Counted from the stretch's first letter, positions 13,001-22,339 are shown. The stretch: 64,000 nt of DNA from Eublepharis macularius (GCF_028583425.1 NC_072795.1:9261001-9325000), one strand, 5' to 3'. Notes: generated by a model from the letters alone, not told the origin. Made by a program: numbers and translations.

Positions 13001-16000
13001 TCAAGATCGAAAAAGATTGCCTTACACCAATGCTGTGATTCACGAGATCCAGCGGTACCAATTTATTGTATTTGCTGGGATCCCCAGACGATGTGTAAAG
13101 GATGTGAACATGTTTGGTTTTCTTATTCCCAAGGTATCAAAGACTGGCATAGTTACATTCCTGAATCCAAAATGTTATTAAAGGTGCCATTTTAACAGAT
13201 GTATTCTTATGATAGTGTGCTCTGTAACGATTTCTGAAGGCAAGAAACTCACCCTATTTTCAAAACATGATACTATATTATAAAAGGATTATTGTATTAT
13301 CATAGCTGGTCCCATGTCTATTGACCTATTAGGGTTTACCTTCTTTGTTTATTTCGTAACTGTATCCACTACTTAGATGAGTATCAGTTTAATATGTTTT
13401 TCTTGAACAAAGTCAGTCTTATCCCTACAATACAGCTGGGCAGCTGGGGAAATGAGGCTGAGAGGAGTCGCTTACCCAAGGCCACCTGCAGAGTTTGTGG
13501 CAATAGAACTAGCAGAGTGCTGATTTGGAGCCCAGCCACTTAACCACTATGCTACTGCACAGGTAAATGTGTTGATCTGCAGTAGAACAGCAGAATTTAA
13601 GTCCAGTTGCGTCTTACACCCAGACTCCCTTCTTTGCTTTACCCCACCCACTTCCTGCCTGGGATATAATGTCTCAGGGATTTCCACTCCTCCTTGTATC
13701 TGAAGAAGGGAGCTTTGACTTTCAGAAGCTCATACCCTGAAAAACATGTTGGTCTCAGATGTGTCACTGGACTCAAATTCTTCTGTTCCATCTTCAGCAC
13801 ATCATTAATAATAATTTTTAAAATAACAGCACTTCACAAAGATCTTTTCACACTGAGACCTTCTGGTTTCAGAAATGAGCAGAATTCGGCTCCAGATCAC
13901 AAAGTATTCTCAGTTTACTATGACCAAGCAATATTCCAGGATATAATTGCTCTTCTCTTGTTTTTCACAATTCTGTCTACCAAAAGCACTTAATATTTTC
14001 ATTGAGTTCTCATTGATAGCTGGAATAGCATAGTAGATAAAGTGTTGGATAGATTGTTGGGCTAGGATCCAGGGAGACACGGGTTTGAATCCCTGCTTTT
14101 CCATTAAAATTCGCTGGATGACCTTTGGCCCATCACAACCTCTCCACCTACCCTACCTCATGGTGTTATTGTGAAAAATGGAGGTAGGGAGATGTTACAA
14201 GCTGCTTTGAGTTCCCAGCTAGGGGGAAAGGAAGAATATTAATAAACAAATACAAAATTCATTTTCAGAGTTCTGGTAGGGATGCATGCTGAGTCAACTT
14301 TCTTCTCCCTTCTTGCTGGGGACCAATATTATTCCCGATCTCTGCTCTATTCTTCTTGATCCTAAGCAATGGTAGAAACCAGAGATGGGCACAAACTGGG
14401 AAAATGGCAGGTCATGGTTGTTCATGAAAAGCAATGCAATTCACAAACTTGCCCCAGTTTGGAAACTGGTTTGCTTGGTTTGTAGTTTGTCACATCTGGG
14501 AGCCATAGAGCAGCCACCAGGAAAATCAGAGATGCAAAAATTACCTGGATTCCTCAGCAGGCTTTCCACCAGCCATCCTCCATGTTTGGTAATGATGGGT
14601 TGTCAGATGTTCAAGTTATAGACCCACAAAGCGGGTTACCCCAGGAAAGTTCCATTAGATATTGCAGCACCAAAACATTGCAATGAAAATCATGGGATGG
14701 AGTTAGAGAATCTTCCTCTGGGAACAGAGAGCCCAGCAGCACCAGAAGCTCAAGCACAAGCTTCAAATACTTCCATCTGTGATTTAAAAATCCAACTGCA
14801 ATCGCTTCCTGTCTAACTGCCAGCTGGAAACTGAAACCACTCGCCTGAGAGCTTCTGCTCTCAGAGAGCAGAATGGGATCTCTCTGGTTGGCAGTCAGAG
14901 CTGCCTATTAAGTTCGGAGGGCTGACATTGGTGTTTCCAAGGCTGCAGAAGGTCTGCAGACATCCATCCCCTCCATTGCCAAGGGAATAGATTGATCATT
15001 GCCAGACTGCCTGCAGTGACAAACTGAAAAATGAACCAAATGAACTGGCCTAAAGTTCGTCACAGTTCATCAGAAATGGGATCTGACAAACTGCTGGATC
15101 GCAAATCACGAACCGGTTCAGTTCATGATGAACTTTGGTTGGTATTTCGGTTCCTGCCCATCTCTAGTAGAAAGCAGTGGACTGAGTGAACAAGTAAATA
15201 AAAAAATATGTGCAAAATTTTTTTTTTTAATTTATAGGGTTTTTTTAACATTTCCAGGAGTGCAGAGCATTGTTCTTCACATCCCTCTCAGCTGAATGCA
15301 GACACTGTTTTTATTTTCTGTGTTTTAGTCTGGATGCATTCCTGAGTTAACATTTTTCTCCCCTTGCAGGGGGCCATTCTTATGCCAGACCTCCGCTCTG
15401 TTCTTTTTGATCCCAAGCAATGGGAGAAACCTCGGGAGTTCAACCCAAATCATTTTTTGGATGAGAATGGAAGTTTTTTGGAAAGAGAAGCATTTCTCCT
15501 ATTTGGTGCAGGTAAAGGCAGTACTTGGACCTCATATTTATGTAGCTACTAGCAATAAAGTCTGTTATGGGAAAAACTACAAGGGGCTCTAGAAAAGTGA
15601 GGGTGGGCAGCCGGGAATTCCATCTTCCTCCATCCCTGATCCCAGCCGAGTGTACAGGCGACAGGTATTGTCACTTGCTCCGCTCCTGATCCTGGCAGGG
15701 TGAAGGAGGGATACACATTGCCTCCTACTCTGTACCTGATTCCTGCTGGGTGAAGTGGGGGGCATTGACTCCTGCTCAATGCTTGATCCAGGCTGGGTGA
15801 AGGGGGGCAGGTATTGCCTCAAGCTCCACTCCTGAACCTGGCCAGGTAAACGGGGCAAACATGGACACCTTCTACTTGCTTGATCTCAGCCAGGTGAAGG
15901 GGGATGGGCATTGCCAACTGCTCCACTCCTGATCCTGGCTGTGTGAAGGGGGTGGACAGGCATTTCCTCTTGCTCCGCTCCTTGTACTAGCTGGGTGAAG

Positions 16001-18703
16001 GTGGGGTGCAGGCATTGCCACCTGCTCCACACCTGATCTGAGCTGGGTGAAGATGGGGTGGGCATTGCCACCTGCTCTGCTCCTGATGTTGGGGTGATGG
16101 CAAGGTGATAGCAGGGTGAAGGGGAGCAGGCAATGCCACCTGCTCTGCACCTGATCTCAGCTGGGTGAAGGTCGGGGTAGGCATTGCCACCTGCTTTGCT
16201 CCTGATCCCACCTGTGTGATGGCGGGGTGCTGGCATTGCCACTTGCTCTACTCCTGATCTCAGCCTGGTGAAGGGGGGAGAGGGCATTGCTATCTGCTTT
16301 GTTCATGATCTGAACTAGGTGAAAAGGGGGGTATTGCCATCTGCTTCGCTCATGATCTGAACTAGGTGAAGAGGGGGGGGGCATTGCCACCAACTATACT
16401 CCTGATCCCAGCTGGTTGAAGGCAGAGGGTGGGCATTGTCCCCTGCTCTGTGCCTTTACACAGTAAAGGGTGGGGGGACATTGACACCTGCTCTGCACCT
16501 GATCCCAGCTCGGTGAAGGAGGTGGGTGGGCAATGCCGCCTACTTCCCTCCTGATCCTAACTGGGTGAAGGTGAGGGCAGGAATTGCCACTTGCTTCTCT
16601 CCTGATCCCAGCTGGTGAAGATGGAGGGCAGGCGTTGCCACCTGCTCCACTCCTGATCTCAGTTGGTGAAGGTGGGGGATGGGCATTGCTGCCTTCTCTG
16701 CTCCTGATCCCAGCTGTGTGAAGGCAATGGGTGGGAATGCCACCTGCTGCACTCCTCATCCCAGCTGGGTGCAGGGCAGGCAGGCATTGCCACCTGGTCC
16801 GCTCTGAATCATAGTTGCGTGAAGATGGGGGGCAACATATAGCCGCCTGCTCCATGCCTGATTCTGGCCTTGATTTTCCACCCTGTTGCGCTCTCTGGGG
16901 GTCTGGCAGCTTCATCTGGAGGCATACCAGGGTAAGAAGTGAGATTTCTTGAATACACTTAGCCTTTTATATAGTACTCTATCATTTATAACTTAGCAAT
17001 AATGAGATACTCATTTCCTTTTTGCATAATATCATAGCGCTCTTATCCTGAGTCTTCCCTTGTGGTGTGCTCTCTGACTCTCAGATGCTTTGCAAGATTT
17101 TAGGCACAAGCTTTTTCTTGTCTTCTTCCTGGAGGTTCTTTAAGTACTGATGGCAGAAACTGAATATGGAAATTTTTGCATGAAAAGCATATGCTTCTCC
17201 ATGCAGTGATGATTTGTCCCATTTAACCTACTTCCATGGCAGTATAACATTGCAAATATCACAGCTTTGGTGTGGAGGGCAGGAGCAACTTAAGCTCCTT
17301 TTAGAACACATGAACAGGTCTTACATTTGGGAAGCAACCCAGCCATGAACTCTCCCCCATTGTCCATTGGTTGAATGCTATGCTGTAGAAAAAAGTTGTA
17401 AACAACCACATTGGTGGAGAGTGTCCTCAAGTCATAATTGATTTATGGCGACCCTGGTGGGGTTTTCATGGCGAGACACTAAGAGAGCTGATTTGCCATT
17501 GCCTGCCTCTGCAACTCTGGCCTTTGTTGGCCAGAGTTTTTGGCTTCAGTTATCAGAGAGGCAGGCAGGACTAAAAACAAAATATTGCTTTCTGTCCAAG
17601 AGTAGAAAAGCTGTACAACCTGACTGGTCAAATGGGAAGACTGGGTTTTTAAATCTCCTGGAATTGAGAGGGGAGAGATCCAAGCAGGAAGCAAAGAGTG
17701 GTAGGAAATTCCTAGTAGTATAAATCAGATTAATCTGAGGTATAAAAGTCTTTCTTTAAAAAACACTAATGCTAATGCAACAGGTCCTTTATGTTGCTAA
17801 ACAGGGCTGCTCACAGCCCCCAAAGCAAGTATATGTCCTCTTCCAGTCACTAAAGGCCAACTCAAACATTATATAAAAACAGATTACATTACTTGCCCAG
17901 ATGCGTGGACCACTCTCATTACTTGCCTTCTAGTCCCTGCCATGAACCTTTTTGATCATCGACTCATCATCCTTTTGCTAAAAACGTAATGATTAAAAAT
18001 AAAAAACCTGAAAGGATTAATGCTGTGATGACCCAATACTGGGTTCTGTGAGACTCCTTCCAGAGACAGTCTTTAGTTAAGGCGATGAAACTCAATGTTG
18101 TCCTGCTCTTTTGCTCGTTCTTTGCTGAGCCTATCATTGAGGGGAGTAGAGAAATATGAATCAAAATGGAAGCAGCTTAGCAAGAGTGGAGAAGAAGCCA
18201 TCATAGGCTGATACTGCACACGTTGGATATTGCACTTTCAATGCACTTTAACTATAGTTTGGAAGTGGATTTTTTGTTTCACACCCAAAAAATTCAGTTC
18301 CAAATGATCTCTAATGTGGATGGGAAGTGCATTATCCAACGTGTGTGGAATCAGCCATAGTAGCAATGAGAAATGATGACAGGCCATTGGAAGGAAGTCT
18401 TGGTTCACTGATTCATATTCCCCCACCAAATCCAATCTAGATGCTGCACTGGAGGATGCATGTTAGAGTCTGCATGGGAAAGTATTACACACTTTTTGCT
18501 TTGATTTCCTTGCAGGAGCCCGTGTGTGCCCTGGAGAACAGCTGGCGAAGATTGAGGTCTTCATCATCTTCACCAGCCTGCTGAGGGCATTCAGTTTTCA
18601 GTTTCCAGAAGGCATGAAAAAACTCAGCGAAAAACCTATAATAGGGGCAGGAGTGGTTCCTAAACCTTTTAAGCTCTGTGCTGTTCCCCACTGTACAAAT
18701 TAG
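878..18703 (+). CDS. CYP2-family cytochrome P450, gene A (exons 3-9, 5' end outside window)
   Basis: Multi-exon microsomal P450 monooxygenase of family CYP2. The coding sequence is the join of 878-1027, 3802-3962, 8845-9021, 12179-12320, 12946-13133, 15370-15511 and 18516-18703. Lengths and phases match the conserved nine-exon CYP2 plan. Visible motifs in order: helix C WxxxR (TWKEQR), I-helix oxygen-binding AGTETT, K-helix ExxR (EIQR), the PNHF of the PERF region, and the heme loop [10 protein letters not shown] with the thiolate Cys. There is no internal stop and every intron is GT-AG. P450s of this type oxidise lipids and xenobiotics on the ER membrane using electrons from POR; the substrate cannot be read from sequence. 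The exon set resembles the CYP2J/CYP2K-like genes expanded in reptiles, but I cannot fix the subfamily. Exons 1 and 2 should lie just left of the window: by alignment with gene B, exon 2 ends about 120 bp before position 1. Confidence 0.93.
1187..1395. mobile_element. Short TIR repeat (GTTGCCAACCTCCAGG family)
   Basis: Begins with gtcaactccaggtaggg and ends ctggaggttggcaagcc, i.e. inverted ends. The interior (cagcagccattttctccagg type) recurs at 2277-2980, 11901-12108 and 57933-58130. Probably a non-autonomous element; superfamily not assigned. The copy at 57933 is at the matching place in gene B, so this insertion is older than the gene duplication. Confidence 0.55.
1668..2276. other. Gene A intron 3 sequence absent from gene B
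   Basis: Gene A intron 3 is 2774 bp and gene B intron 3 is 837 bp. Alignment stops near 1668 and resumes near 3608 (B about 58405). I recognise no repeat in 1668-2276. Confidence 0.5.
2277..2980. mobile_element. Second GTTGCCAACCTCCAGG-family element, split by a fold-back insertion
   Basis: Outer element with the same inverted ends (gccaacctccagg at left, gagctggcaaac at right). It is interrupted at 2296-2774 by a fold-back element whose target duplication is aacctccaggtg, part of the outer terminal repeat. Confidence 0.55.
2296..2774. mobile_element. Fold-back (near-palindromic) element, 479 bp, with 12-bp target duplication
   Basis: Flanked by aacctccaggtg at 2284-2295 and 2775-2786. The left arm from about 2327 (aatagccaaaagatatagcg) is the reverse complement of the right arm ending at 2774. 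The arms are about 200 nt and meet near 2535-2590. The left end carries about 31 extra nt not present on the right. A long palindrome with a one-sided extension and a retroposition-size duplication resembles Penelope-like pseudo-LTR structures or twin-primed insertions, but no protein is encoded. Confidence 0.65.
3296..3512 (-). mobile_element. tRNA-headed MIR-like (CORE) SINE
   Basis: On the - strand the head reads ggttaagagcagcaggactc (A-box like), followed by gggttcgattccccgc (B-box). Then come a core with gggtaaccttgggtcagtta and an L2/CR1-type tail (tttgtaaagcactctgagtg). This is a pol III SINE, not a functional tRNA gene. Confidence 0.75.
3802..3962 (+). CDS. CYP2 gene A exon 4
   Basis: 161 nt, canonical. 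Acceptor ttgcag, donor gtaagt, ends in phase 0. It encodes [10 protein letters not shown], then [12 protein letters not shown] and [10 protein letters not shown], the usual helix D-E/F region of CYP2 proteins. Reading frame intact. Confidence 0.93.
4545..5289 (+). mobile_element. L2-type LINE, 3' fragment
   Basis: The translation includes [20 protein letters not shown] and [18 protein letters not shown], the C-terminal motif of L2-like LINE ORF2. It is followed by ccaccctgagcccatttg and a tail of (aaatc)n/(aaat)n repeats to about 5289. Gene B lacks it (59320-59340 reads straight through), so it inserted after the duplication or was lost from B. Confidence 0.75.
5385..5899. mobile_element. GCTGATTCC-family MITE, interrupted
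   Basis: Inverted ends (gtgattccgcacatgttgg at left, gtgcggaatcagc at right) with 5-bp duplication taatg/caatg (5380-5384, 5900-5904). Without the inner insertion at 5405-5760 and its duplication it is about 148 bp, the same as the two uninterrupted copies at 18207 and 52391. Gene B (about 59420-59430) shows the empty site ataatgtattg. Confidence 0.75.
5405..5760. mobile_element. Palindromic retroelement-like insertion inside the MITE
   Basis: Flanked by the 11-bp duplication gcacatgttgg (5394-5404, 5761-5771). The arms from about 5442 and back from 5760 are reverse complements (caaaatcaaaaagagtccag) and meet at about 5600. The left side has about 37 extra nt (agttagccgtgttagtctg). Related single-arm copies occur at 6070-6720, 13564-13790, 28870-28990 and 59600-60025. 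The class is uncertain; the architecture parallels that of 2296-2774. Confidence 0.6.
6785..7881 (+). mobile_element. Non-autonomous Helitron with internal tandem repeats, copy 1 (gene A intron 4)
   Basis: Starts TCCTAGTATATAAAAGG after an A and ends TTTGTTACTAG before a T, the A|TC...CTRR|T pattern of Helitrons, with no target duplication. About 6900-7800 is a tandem array of roughly 48-62 bp units (gggatcaggagnagagcaggtggcaatgcc type). The matching copy in gene B is 60103-61063, so the insertion predates the duplication. Open frames through the array are by-products of the repeat. Confidence 0.75.
6900..7800 (+). repeat. Minisatellite array inside Helitron copy 1
   Basis: Around 17 imperfect units of about 48-62 bp. 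Each unit carries a pyrimidine tract ending cacccag, then ctgggatcagg, then gagcaggtggcaatgcc. Unit number differs from the gene B copy, as expected of a variable tandem repeat. Confidence 0.8.
8256..8659. mobile_element. hAT-like MITE (TAGAGATGGGCA family), 404 bp
   Basis: Ends TAGAGATGGG / CCCATCTCTA with perfect 8-bp duplications gtagggac at 8248-8255 and 8660-8667. Gene B at about 61386-61400 has the empty site (agtaagaacagc). The interior has inverted gaacca/tggttc motifs. Confidence 0.88.
8845..9021 (+). CDS. CYP2 gene A exon 5
   Basis: 177 nt, canonical, phase 0 at both ends. Acceptor ctgtag, donor gtaagt. It encodes [20 protein letters not shown] (the F-G loop PGPH signature) and ends in [12 protein letters not shown]. 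About 11 of 59 residues differ from gene B exon 5. Confidence 0.94.
9022..10080. other. Gene A intron 5, unique part
   Basis: Non-coding and aligned with gene B 61751-62250 and 62920-63150. Between these gene B has an extra insertion. No repeat recognised here. Confidence 0.5.
10085..10650 (-). mobile_element. BovB-like (RTE) LINE, 3' fragment
   Basis: - strand. The translation contains [40 protein letters not shown] and [14 protein letters not shown], the C-terminal region of RTE/BovB reverse transcriptase. The 3' end (gttatgtgctgtcaaggtgc) is at the left. The frame is broken several times. Confidence 0.8.
10655..11420 (-). mobile_element. CR1/L2-clade LINE fragment
   Basis: The - strand frame at 10986-11333 reads [29 protein letters not shown] and [17 protein letters not shown], the post-palm segment of jockey/CR1/L2-type reverse transcriptase. 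The rest (toward 10655) matches the downstream 'leukaemia-like' LINE C-terminus only in broken frames. Confidence 0.65.
11901..12108. mobile_element. GTTGCCAACCTCCAGG-family element
   Basis: Begins aacctctaggtggcggctgg and ends gtcagagttggcaatcc. The interior is shared with the copies at 1187 and 57933. Confidence 0.5.
12179..12320 (+). CDS. CYP2 gene A exon 6 (I helix)
   Basis: 142 nt, canonical. Acceptor gacag, donor gtaaga, ends in phase 1. It encodes [19 protein letters not shown] followed by [16 protein letters not shown] is the I-helix groove that activates oxygen, with the conserved acid-Thr pair. The matching exon of gene B would fall beyond 64000. Confidence 0.94.
12321..12945 (+). 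other. Gene A intron 6
   Basis: 625-bp GT-AG intron. No repeat or other gene recognised. Confidence 0.8.
12946..13133 (+). CDS. CYP2 gene A exon 7 (K helix)
   Basis: 188 nt, canonical. Acceptor cctcag, donor gtatca (weaker than the other donors), ends in phase 0. It encodes [20 protein letters not shown], then [11 protein letters not shown] containing the invariant ExxR, and ends in FGFLIPK. Confidence 0.94.
13430..13562 (-). mobile_element. Degraded MIR-like SINE
   Basis: On the - strand it shows a SINE head (agtggttaagtggctgggct) and core (ggccttgggtaagcgactcc). Diverged and incomplete. Confidence 0.5.
13564..13790. repeat. Fragment of the 'aaggtgccactggactc' interspersed repeat
   Basis: Contains ctgcagtagaacagcagaat, tctgaagaagggagctttga and gttggtctcagatgtgtcac, matching the repeats at 6330-6720 and 59600-60020. 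Same family as the inner palindrome at 5405-5760. Confidence 0.5.
14019..14250 (+). mobile_element. tRNA-headed MIR-like SINE
   Basis: + strand head agcatagtagataaagtgtt, B-box-like acgggtttgaatccctg, core tggatgacctttggcccatc and an L2-like tail (gctgctttgagttcc) ending in an A-rich tract. Confidence 0.7.
14319..14379 (+). pseudogene. Vestigial duplicate of CYP2 exon 8
   Basis: A degraded second copy of exon 8 lies about 1 kb upstream of the working one. Read from 14319 it gives [18 protein letters not shown] followed by TAG at 14373-14375. The upstream 35 nt also align with the sequence before the real exon 8 (gagtcaac, then a pyrimidine-rich tract). The splice acceptor has mutated from cttgcag to cttgctg. 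A hAT-like MITE interrupts it at 14380, and little exon sequence is recognisable after that insertion. Residues such as GTxIIPDL are closer to typical CYP2 proteins than those of the working exon (GAILMPDL). It may be an old exon duplication or a relic of another CYP2 gene. Confidence 0.75.
14380..15166. mobile_element. hAT-like MITE (TAGAGATGGGCA family), 787 bp, inserted in the vestigial exon 8
   Basis: Ends CAGAGATGGGCAC / TGCCCATCTCTA. The 8-bp duplication is gtagaaac / gtagaaag (14372-14379, 15167-15174). Longest of the three bounded copies (166, 404, 787 bp). No transposase frame seen. Confidence 0.8.
15370..15511 (+). CDS. CYP2 gene A exon 8
   Basis: 142 nt, canonical. Acceptor cttgcag, donor gtaaag, ends in phase 1. 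It encodes [18 protein letters not shown], the meander/PERF segment [12 protein letters not shown], and the first part of the heme loop, AFLLFGAG. Confidence 0.94.
15549..16980 (-). mobile_element. Non-autonomous Helitron with tandem repeats, copy 2 (gene A intron 8)
   Basis: Reverse orientation. Its 3' terminus CTAG is at 15549-15552 next to an A on the + strand (T after CTAG on its own strand). The left part contains the diagnostic aataaagtctgttatgggaa. The 5' end (ccttttatatagtactct) lies near 16980 but is diverged and its first bases are unclear. A minisatellite array of about 1.2 kb fills the interior. Confidence 0.68.
16981..18201. other. Gene A intron 8, remaining part
   Basis: Mostly unrecognised. 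Only 17415-17525 stands out: the inverted tail of a 5S-type SINE (agtcataattgatttatggcgaccctggtgg region). Confidence 0.5.
18207..18355. mobile_element. GCTGATTCC-family MITE, complete 149 bp
   Basis: Inverted ends GCTGATACTGCACACG / CGTGTGTGGAATCAGC with perfect 5-bp duplications catag (18202-18206, 18356-18360). The interior has ggaagtggattttttgtttc, shared with 52391-52539. Confidence 0.8.
18516..18703 (+). CDS. CYP2 gene A exon 9 (heme-binding Cys, stop)
   Basis: 188 nt including the TAG stop at 18701-18703. Acceptor cttgcag. The first residues complete the heme loop with [10 protein letters not shown], whose Cys is the fifth heme ligand. The rest is the L helix and C-terminal sheet, ending in [14 protein letters not shown]. 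Length and position of the stop are normal for CYP2 proteins. Confidence 0.94.
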
Positions 18704-19241
18704 AGTGGCACATTTGTGTCTACCATTTGTCCGGCATTCCTGTAATTATTTTCTCCTCGGCTTCTTGATCAGAGATTGATGGGTTCCTAAATCAGTTATT
18801 ATTATTTGAAAAATATTTAGTGGTGTGCACCGAAAAAAATGTCCACTTCCATTTCAGATCCAGGGTTTGCAAACAAATTATATCCCATTATTATTTTTTC
18901 CTGATGGGGCATTGCTGGCTCTGATTTAATCCATTTGGTTTCTATCATTATAATGAATTTTGGCCCCGTCCTTTACAATGAGGGCTTCCAGGCTCTTTGA
19001 GGCAGCTGTTTTTATTCTTGACAGCACCAAAACCACACAAAACACAATCCTCTTTCTAAGCCATCACTCTGAGTTTTCCCTCAGTCACACTACACACACA
19101 ACAATGGATCCTGAATAAGGGGAATGTGGACGGTTGTACACCATAGCACAAAACTGACTGTGAAAGGGGTAATGGGGCAGTGGCAGCATTAAAAACAATC
19201 CTGCGTTATGTTCACTTTTACTTTTCTGTAGTGCTAATAAA
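18704..19241 (+). other. Probable 3' UTR and downstream flank of gene A
   Basis: Follows the stop codon. The nearest canonical polyadenylation hexamer I see is AATAAA at 19236-19241, implying a 3' UTR of about 550 nt. I recognise no repeat between 18704 and 19230. The true cleavage site needs transcript data. Confidence 0.45.
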
Positions 19242-19557
19242 TTAATACCTTTCCATCCTGCTTTTGTGTGTTGGGTTTCTATGTTTCCTTGTGCTTTGCA
19301 GCTTTGCTTGCACAATCAGGAAGTATTCTTGCATTATTTGCTGCCAGTCTCAATCGCCAAAGTGTAGGCAAGCAGGCAACATGATTGTTTGAACTGCCCA
19401 TCCCCATTAGTTTTCCTTTTGTTGTGGGAAGGCATCATTGTTTTTGTCTTCCCTTCTTACATGTCCAGCGTAATGCTGTTCGCTACCATGGGATCAGGTA
19501 GCAATTTTCCCCAATACCAGTTCAGCCACCATCTTCTGGGCATGGGGGGTGGGGGGA

Positions 19558-19652
19558 GGAGGTATTTGTGAATTGCCTGCATTGTGCAGGGGGCTGGATT
19601 AGATGATCCTGGGTATCCCTTCCAACCGTATTATTCTATGATTCTATGAAAG
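19558..19652 (+). mobile_element. CR1 LINE 3' end
   Basis: Contains tgcattgtgcagggggctgg, attagatgatcctgg and the characteristic tail ttctatgattctatga. Confidence 0.8.
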
Positions 19653-22335
19653 GGTGGAGTAGTCTAATGACTCATGGGATGGAGGGAAGAAGGAAGAAAT
19701 TCTAAACAGGAATACTCAGATGTAAGTCCCATGTTATTCAATAGCACTTACTCACAGGGAAGTGTCTTTAGAGTTGCAGCTATGTCGAACCCATCAAGTG
19801 TGACTGATTGGACAGACCACTTGCCTCCCCATGTCACTTTTCCTCCCAGCGACCGACTGTCCAAGTGGCTTGAAAAGGTGGAGAAGACAGACCAGTGCCC
19901 AGGTAGCAATGCAGAACAAACCAAGCTGTACCCCTCTAAACTGGTCTACTCAGATTCAAGTCCCATTTTATTAAATAGTACTTAACTGTTTACTCCCTGG
20001 GAATTGTCTTTAGAATTGCAGCCTATGACTGAAGTCTGCACATTCCCCCTGCTGAATGTTTTCAAAGCGGATAGGCAGGGAGGGTTCTGCCCTTGCGAGG
20101 ACTTAATTGGCAGGGAGGCAATGCCGTTGCCAGGGTAGCAATGTAAAAAATTCACTTATGTGCTTTGCACACATTCCCCTTCCTGCCAGCATAGTTAATT
20201 AATAAGTTAAGGGTTTTCTCTCCCCTTGGGATCTGATTGATGAATGCCGTTACAGAAAACAATAGGCTGCCATACAGGCCAAATGGCTGAAGAAAGAAAG
20301 AAATGAAATTCAAGAAAGAAATTACATTAAATACAAAATATTGGATGGAAGTATATTGCTATAATTTAATTTCCAGGATTTGATTCTCTGTTCTGGAAAC
20401 TACTTTAACAAAACAAAACAGTGAATTTTGCAATCTATGTTCTATGTGGTAGGTAGGTTTTACCTATTACAATGAAATCATAATAAAGGTTTTCCCTCCT
20501 GGAGCATACTCACCCATCATTGGATATCAGCAGATTAAATCAGGAGATTGATTTCTCAGTCTTCTTGTGAATTACAATATAATGCCCTGTTGCTTTAACT
20601 TGGTTTTGCGCTGTCATTCTAATCATCCCTCTAATTAGTCAACAACCTATATTTGTGACTATGATATGGTTGGGCAGCACTCAGAGAAAATGGCATAGAG
20701 AATCACTATTGCCTCACATAAAAATACCAGGAAGAATTGAGTAAGTAAAGGAAACCTTGCATTTTGAATTATATATTTACTGTAAATTTATTATGATTCA
20801 TTGTAATTTTGTGCAGCACATCTGTTGTAAATAGATTATTTATCTTATTGTAGGCAGTAGAATTCTTGGCTTGAAAAAGCAACTGCGAAACGGGCTGTCT
20901 AAAGAGCTGGCACACCTTTTGCCAACTGCCCAGGAGATTTGGGAATTTTTCCACCTGGAGCATACTCACCCATCGTTGGATATCAGTGGAAATCCTGCCT
21001 AAAAACAGAAAAACATATCAAAGAGACAATTATTGAAATCAACAGATGATTGATACTTACCTGAAAGGGACGTTGTGACAAGAGCTAATTACTGAAATCA
21101 ACAGATGATTGATACTTACCTGAAAGGGACATTGTGATAATTGATTAGTAATGTGATTTCTCCACAGGCTCTGGTTGTGATATGAACAAACCATTGCTCA
21201 ATTGTAGTAGAAGGATATTATATTATTACATATGTTTTGACCAAAACATTGCTACACTTGGTTTGACCTATACATTGTATTTATTTATACTGAGACAATC
21301 TTTATTATTGTATTAGTGGTCTCTTAGGAATTTCCTCCTTTGTTCAGTATGAGTTACCAGTAGCTGAACCCCAGTGTAGGCAGTTTTAAAAGTAAGGCTT
21401 AGATCTTATAAACAAGTGTTACATGTGCCAGGTAGTCTCTGCCATGGGGCATGTCACCTCTTGTGCTGGCCCTTTTGTTTGTGCAAGGGCTTAATGAAAA
21501 GCATCGATCTTGCCCAAGGGGAACTTGTTTGTAAGATCCTGTCCCCAGGTAGTATCCCTGGCTTAAGAGGTTTTTGAATCTCAAAAGCTGCATGAGTGTT
21601 TAGACACAAGAAGTCAATGTTGTACTCTATAGAGGTTTAGAAAAGCATCTGTAACTTCAAAAAGAGGGATAGGATAGGTGTATTTTCCTCAGCTATGACA
21701 CAACAATGCCTCAATGAGAACTGTACCAGACTGCCCAGTAAAAGGTGTCCATGTGGAATCTAACTTGCTTATTGATGGATGTCACACATGAAACTGCCCT
21801 GTACTGAATCAGCCCATCAAAGTCAACATTTTCTACTCAAGCCAAGTCTGCACGAGTTAATTTTGCCAGATCAATTCCCAAATTGAGCGGGATTTTTTTT
21901 TTTTACCATCTGTACCAGATTGGACACCATGTGTAGTCACTCCACCCACTATACAGCTTTTAACAGGGCTTTCCTGGGAGCAATTATACACTGACATTTT
22001 TTTTTTAATTCCACTTTGTGGTCAGCTTTTTTCCCATGCAGCTGTTTCCTCCCCTCTCCTGCACTCTGACAGACCACTGTATTGTGATTAGCTCCTCTGT
22101 CTGTCCAGCCACTTTCTCTCCCCGCCTTTCCATCCCCCCTCCTTTCCATCCTTCCCCCTCCCTTCTTTCCTTTTTTTTCATTTTAAAATTAAGTCCAGTG
22201 CAGGATCAATGAGACTCTGGTTTGAAACTACGCAGGAGGAAGTTTGGAATATTGTACAGGGGGATAAATACCTGGATATCAGAAATAAATATTTTAATAT
22301 GGAGTTTTGTTGTATAATTTCACATCAAAGACTCT
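19653..22335. other. Intergenic stretch with no gene seen
   Basis: Two copies of a short squamate-type repeat (caagtcccat...cttactc motif) at about 19712-19790 and 19945-20035. A repeated cctggagcatactcacccat occurs at 20500 and 20953. A tandem 58-bp duplication lies at 21029-21135. Otherwise nothing recognised. Confidence 0.5.
21029..21140. repeat. Tandem duplication of about 58 bp
   Basis: The segment tgaaatcaacagatgattga...acctgaaagggac is present twice in direct orientation with only a few differences. Confidence 0.8.
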
Positions 22336-22339
22336 TAAC

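Noticed and set aside
15549-16915. Regularly spaced repeats that could suggest a CRISPR array
   Set aside because: Units are contiguous and imperfect with no unique spacers, inside a vertebrate intron and bounded by Helitron ends.
21050-21120. Match to the 5' end of U1 snRNA (atacttacctg, twice)
   Set aside because: Only about 11 nt match and the sequence departs immediately after. It lies in a 58-bp tandem duplication with no Sm site or U1 body, so chance.
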